Source of the DNA: Thermoplasmatales archaeon E-plasma | Lineage (GTDB): Archaea > Thermoplasmatota > Thermoplasmata > Thermoplasmatales > Thermoplasmataceae | Assembly: GCA_000496135.1 (NCBI GenBank) | Contig: KI542675.1 | Coordinates: 248,001 to 312,000 of the forward strand | Direction of reading: 5' to 3' | Length of the DNA stretch: 64,000 bases | Part shown: positions 61,457 through 64,000 of the stretch, piece after piece | How the letters are laid out: the number at the start of each line of letters is the position of its first letter | How positions within the stretch are numbered: position 1 is the stretch's first letter | Position numbers and translations under genes: made by a program | The notes under the pieces: generated by a model | Database searches by the model: none | The model's input: the letters and a program-made list of their open reading frames with translations, nothing else | Told to the model about the DNA's origin: nothing

Positions 61457-62083
61457 ATGAAGTATTTATGCGGTATAGATGAAGCAGGCAGAGGACCTGT
61501 TTTTGGGCCAATGGTAATTTCACTGGTATGCGGGGATGTGGATAAAATAGTTGCTACCGGAGCAAAGGATTCCAAGGAAATGAGTCAGAGTTCCAGGGAG
61601 ATATCATTTGATAAAATAATGAAAGCAGCTGAACTTGTAAAATTTGAGATCATAAGCAGCAAAGAAATCAACCACCTCATGGATTCAATGACACTAAATG
61701 AAATTGAGGAAAAATATGTGCTGAAACTTTTGGAACATTCAAAATATCCAGTGATTGTAGATTCTTTTGATGTCAACACTGAGCGTTGTTCAGCCAAGCT
61801 TTCTCAAAAAAGTGGGAAAAACGTAATATGCAGGCATAAAGCTGACCGAGACTATAAGATTGTTTCTGCTGCTTCAGTGGTATCCAAAGTTATTAGAGAA
61901 AGGGAAATGGATAAAATCAGAGTCAAACATCCGGGAATTGGATCCGGTTATCCATCAGATCCATATACAATTGAATATCTGCTACACGCTTTGGATAACA
62001 AGATTAACATGGAAGACATAGTAAGAACAAAATGGAAAACTTTTACCAATGCTTTGAATGAAACAAGGCAAAGAAGATTATGA
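61457..62083 (+). CDS. rnhB: Ribonuclease HII
   Basis: A 208-aa nuclease that cuts RNA in RNA-DNA hybrids and at embedded ribonucleotides. The D8-E9 pair in CGIDEAGRGPVFGPM starts the type 2 active site, a further Asp lies in VIVDSFD, and the conserved IVSAASVVSKVIRERE stretch follows. The start at ATG 61457 places GIDEAGRG near the N-terminus, as usual, and has CTTTATGTATAG about 27 nt upstream; an ATG at 61436 would add seven residues. It is divergent from the GGPP synthase gene with a short shared promoter region. Confidence 0.93.
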   Translation: MKYLCGIDEAGRGPVFGPMVISLVCGDVDKIVATGAKDSKEMSQSSREISFDKIMKAAELVKFEIISSKEINHLMDSMTLNEIEEKYVLKLLEHSKYPVIVDSFDVNTERCSAKLSQKSGKNVICRHKADRDYKIVSAASVVSKVIREREMDKIRVKHPGIGSGYPSDPYTIEYLLHALDNKINMEDIVRTKWKTFTNALNETRQRRL

Positions 62084-62372
62084 TGCATATCATAAACAAC
62101 ACATTAATTATGGAAAATCTTATGATCACAAAAATATTCGAAGGCTTAGATATTTATTCAACACAAATGAAAAATATACTGATATTTTCCAAAACGATTA
62201 ACTAAATAACAACTCTTGGAATTGGCAAAAATATATAATAAATGACTTAAAATCCGCATTTTCTGATATAATATAATGTTTCCGAAGTTACCTATTACAT
62301 AGACATATTAAAGGAAAATTCAATAAATAACAACCATTTAGCATTTCCGGGAAATAATTTTATCAAATTTCT
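62084..62372. other. AT-rich intergenic region
   Basis: About 290 bp, very AT-rich. A 41-codon frame (62080-62205) begins with an ATG overlapping the rnhB stop by 4 bp (see findings). The sequence AATAACAAC occurs twice (near 62205 and 62328). No other structure was seen. Confidence 0.4.
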
Positions 62373-62681
62373 ATGTTATCAGCACAGTTCATTTTTTTCC
62401 AGATATCAACATATGTCGTTGCATATACAAACAATTCTTCAGCAATATCATCTCTATGTGCTGTCCTATCAAATACAGTGGCTGTTCTAGCGTCGAAGCC
62501 TGCAAACCCTACAGAATTAATCTATCCCGGCCTTATCTTTGGTGTTATCTCCCTAGCAGTGTTCATACTGGCTAGAATTTATGGTGAGGATACTAAATAT
62601 GCGCCGGAAAAGCTTCTTAGAACCAATGAAAGTTCAAAGAGTCCAGAGAAACGTGGAATTAAGGGTAAATTCAAGTCTTGA
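62373..62681 (+). CDS. Small membrane protein, unknown
   Basis: A 102-aa protein. Its N-terminal half is Ser/Ala/Val-rich and weakly hydrophobic, and one clear helix lies at about residues 50-68 (IYPGLIFGVISLAVFILARI), followed by a basic, Lys-rich tail (SSKSPEKRGIKGKFK) that should stay inside. I do not recognise a family. The start is the first ATG after an in-frame stop, with no clear ribosome site, and no TATA box is well placed. It could be a short orphan or the remnant of a longer membrane protein. Confidence 0.5.
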   Translation: MLSAQFIFFQISTYVVAYTNNSSAISSLCAVLSNTVAVLASKPANPTELIYPGLIFGVISLAVFILARIYGEDTKYAPEKLLRTNESSKSPEKRGIKGKFKS

Positions 62682-62725
62682 AGTATATTACAATAAGTTA
62701 ATGTATTTTAGGATATTCTTGTTTT

Positions 62726-63424
62726 GTGCCGCAAGATGAATTAGGAAGGGATCAGGCAGAGATAGCTGATGATTATAACGAAAGGGGAGTTTCATTCTTT
62801 AACCTGAATAAATATCCTGATGCAATTAAGGAGTTTACCAGAGCCATAAAGATACTCCCCAAAGATCCGGATTATTATTTTAACAGAGGGTTATCCTACT
62901 ATTCAATGAGAATGTATGAGCCTGCCATAAAGGATTTTAAGAGATCAATAGAATTATACCCTGAGCATGCAGATTATTATAATGCAGCAGGGGCTGCACT
63001 GGAAGATTCTGGAGATCTTCAGGGAGCTTATGATCTTTTCACTCAGGCAATAAAGATTGAGGGTGACATACCTGATTATTACTATAACAGGGGAAATGTG
63101 CTTTGGAAGCTGAAAAGAAAGGACGAGGCCCTTAATGATTATACGGAAGCAGTAAGGCTAAACAGCATGGATCAGATTTTTGTCTACAGAAGATATGAGC
63201 TTCTTATGGAAATGGGCCAGACAGACAGGGCTCTAAAGGACATAGAAACTGCAATTTCACTCGTCCCTGAAAATTTCAATTATCACATAATAAAGGCAGA
63301 AACACTCGCTAAAATGGGAAAGAAGAAGGAGGCACTTGAAGCCTTTGAAGAAGCTACAAGATATATTTCACAACCGGAGTTAATTGAGGAAAAGAGAAAG
63401 GAACTTGAAAAGCTTCTCCAATAG
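62726..63424 (+). CDS. TPR-repeat protein
   Basis: A 232-aa protein of about six tetratricopeptide repeats, each about 34 residues with the N-x(n)-A/G-x(n)-Y pattern: YNERGVSFFNLNKYPDAIKE, then YYFNRGLSYYSMRMYEPAIKD, then YNAAGAALEDSGDLQGAYD, then YYNRGNVLWKLKRKDEALND, and so on. TPR proteins are scaffolds for protein-protein contact. The start is GTG. The helicase gene follows 21 bp downstream on the same strand, so the two may form an operon. No signal peptide or membrane segment. Confidence 0.88.
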   Translation: MPQDELGRDQAEIADDYNERGVSFFNLNKYPDAIKEFTRAIKILPKDPDYYFNRGLSYYSMRMYEPAIKDFKRSIELYPEHADYYNAAGAALEDSGDLQGAYDLFTQAIKIEGDIPDYYYNRGNVLWKLKRKDEALNDYTEAVRLNSMDQIFVYRRYELLMEMGQTDRALKDIETAISLVPENFNYHIIKAETLAKMGKKKEALEAFEEATRYISQPELIEEKRKELEKLLQ

Positions 63425-63445
63425 AATATATAAGGGGTAAGCGGG

Positions 63446-64000
63446 TTGGTTCATGAATCTTTTGATGCTCTTAATTTAAGGGATTATCAGAGAGATGCAA
63501 TTGACTTTGTAATCAGCAGTCTTAAGGAAAAAAATGGTGCTATTCTTGAATCTCCTACAGGTTCAGGAAAAACAATCATGGGGCTTGTCTCTGCAATATC
63601 TTTTGCAAGGGAGAGCAAGAAAAAAATTCTTTATCTTACCAGAACAAATTCACAGCAAAGTCAGGTTATTGAGGAAATAAGGGTTATTCAAAAATTCTTA
63701 GACATAAAGGCAACTGCAATACAGGGAAGGGGAAATCTGTGTCCCCTTTATAGAGAGATTGAGAACGAGGACGATTTTACATCGGAATCACTGTCGAAAA
63801 TGTGTTCCTCCAGAAAGAAAAAAGTTGTGGAAGGGCACCAGGATGCTTGCAGGTTCTACAATTCCAGGGTGAAATCCGATGAGATCAAAAACCGGATTAT
63901 TACAGAACTTATAAGCCCGGAAGAAGTTTATGAAGAACTTGTACCTCTTGAAATCTGCCCATACGAGAGCATAAAATATGCAATGAGGGATGCAGAAATT
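63446..64000 (+). CDS. xpd: XPD/Rad3-type helicase (partial, cut by window end)
   Basis: 185 codons in an open frame up to the window edge. It is a 5'-3' DNA helicase of the XPD family. Motif I SPTGSGKTIMG follows RDYQRDAIDFVI. The four Fe-S cluster cysteines are visible in LCPLY, KMCSSRK, DACRFYN and ICPYE, as in archaeal XPD. The start is TTG at 63446, with GGGGT 8 nt upstream and no earlier ATG in frame; an internal start would remove motif I. Later helicase motifs lie beyond the window. Confidence 0.93.
   Translation, partial: MVHESFDALNLRDYQRDAIDFVISSLKEKNGAILESPTGSGKTIMGLVSAISFARESKKKILYLTRTNSQQSQVIEEIRVIQKFLDIKATAIQGRGNLCPLYREIENEDDFTSESLSKMCSSRKKKVVEGHQDACRFYNSRVKSDEIKNRIITELISPEEVYEELVPLEICPYESIKYAMRDAEI

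Noticed and set aside
1-64000. CRISPR array or intact insertion sequence
   Set aside because: No regularly spaced direct repeats, transposase gene or terminal inverted repeats were found on reading.

Overview
This is an AT-rich archaeal chromosome segment, most likely from the Thermoplasmatales (relatives of Thermoplasma, Ferroplasma, Cuniculiplasma). The case rests on a beta-type thermosome with a Gly-rich tail, replication factor C large subunit, ribosomal protein L15e, the wyosine enzyme Taw1, an XPD helicase with Fe-S cysteines, XerA recombinase, isoprenoid ether-lipid enzymes (GGPP synthase, geranylgeranyl reductase), an SDR-type threonine dehydrogenase, heavy use of AGA/AGG arginine codons, and many genes with a TATA box about 24-28 nt before the start codon, as expected for leaderless transcripts. 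The species was not determined.

Layout. 0-13 kb: end of a UbiD-like decarboxylase overlapping a UbiA prenyltransferase, an MFS transporter, pyrophosphatase, an oxidoreductase, cobyrinate diamide synthase, Taw1, acyl-CoA dehydrogenase, a polysaccharide flippase, thermosome, DUF1805, Nudix and a heptose-kinase-like GHMP kinase. 13-23 kb: rfcL, a short Pop5 (RNase P) gene, L15e, tRNA-Ser(UGA), a 50-aa zinc ribbon, a MazG-like protein, two MFS transporters, a lone asparagine-synthetase-type domain, a PIN-ATPase-KH protein and leucyl aminopeptidase.

23-34.4 kb is the most accessory-looking stretch: two ABC-2 export systems with extracellular parts, a nucleotidyltransferase overlapping a GT2 glycosyltransferase, a split-barrel/methyltransferase fusion, orphan proteins, a Ser/Thr-linker secreted protein, and tRNA-Val(CAC) at its right edge. 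This is the best place to look for an undescribed envelope or glycan system, but that is inference.

34.7-64 kb: a long acyl-CoA dehydrogenase, MFS and MMPL pumps around a double-HTH Lrp-type regulator, pyruvate phosphate dikinase, an alpha/beta hydrolase, a thioesterase-CoaBC-nitrilase operon, a gamma-carbonic-anhydrase-like protein, geranylgeranyl reductase, a CBS protein overlapping glyS, the divergent tdh/kbl threonine-degradation pair, a sugar nucleotidyltransferase, a GNAT acetyltransferase, a ClC channel with CBS domains, XerA, GGPP synthase, RNase HII, a TPR protein and the start of XPD.

The picture is of a compact genome of a membrane-transport-rich heterotroph: five MFS transporters, an RND/MMPL protein, two ABC-2 exporters, a flippase and a ClC channel in 64 kb, with fatty-acid and amino-acid breakdown genes. 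Seven tail-to-tail pairs overlap at their 3' ends. No CRISPR array, intact insertion sequence or replication origin was seen.
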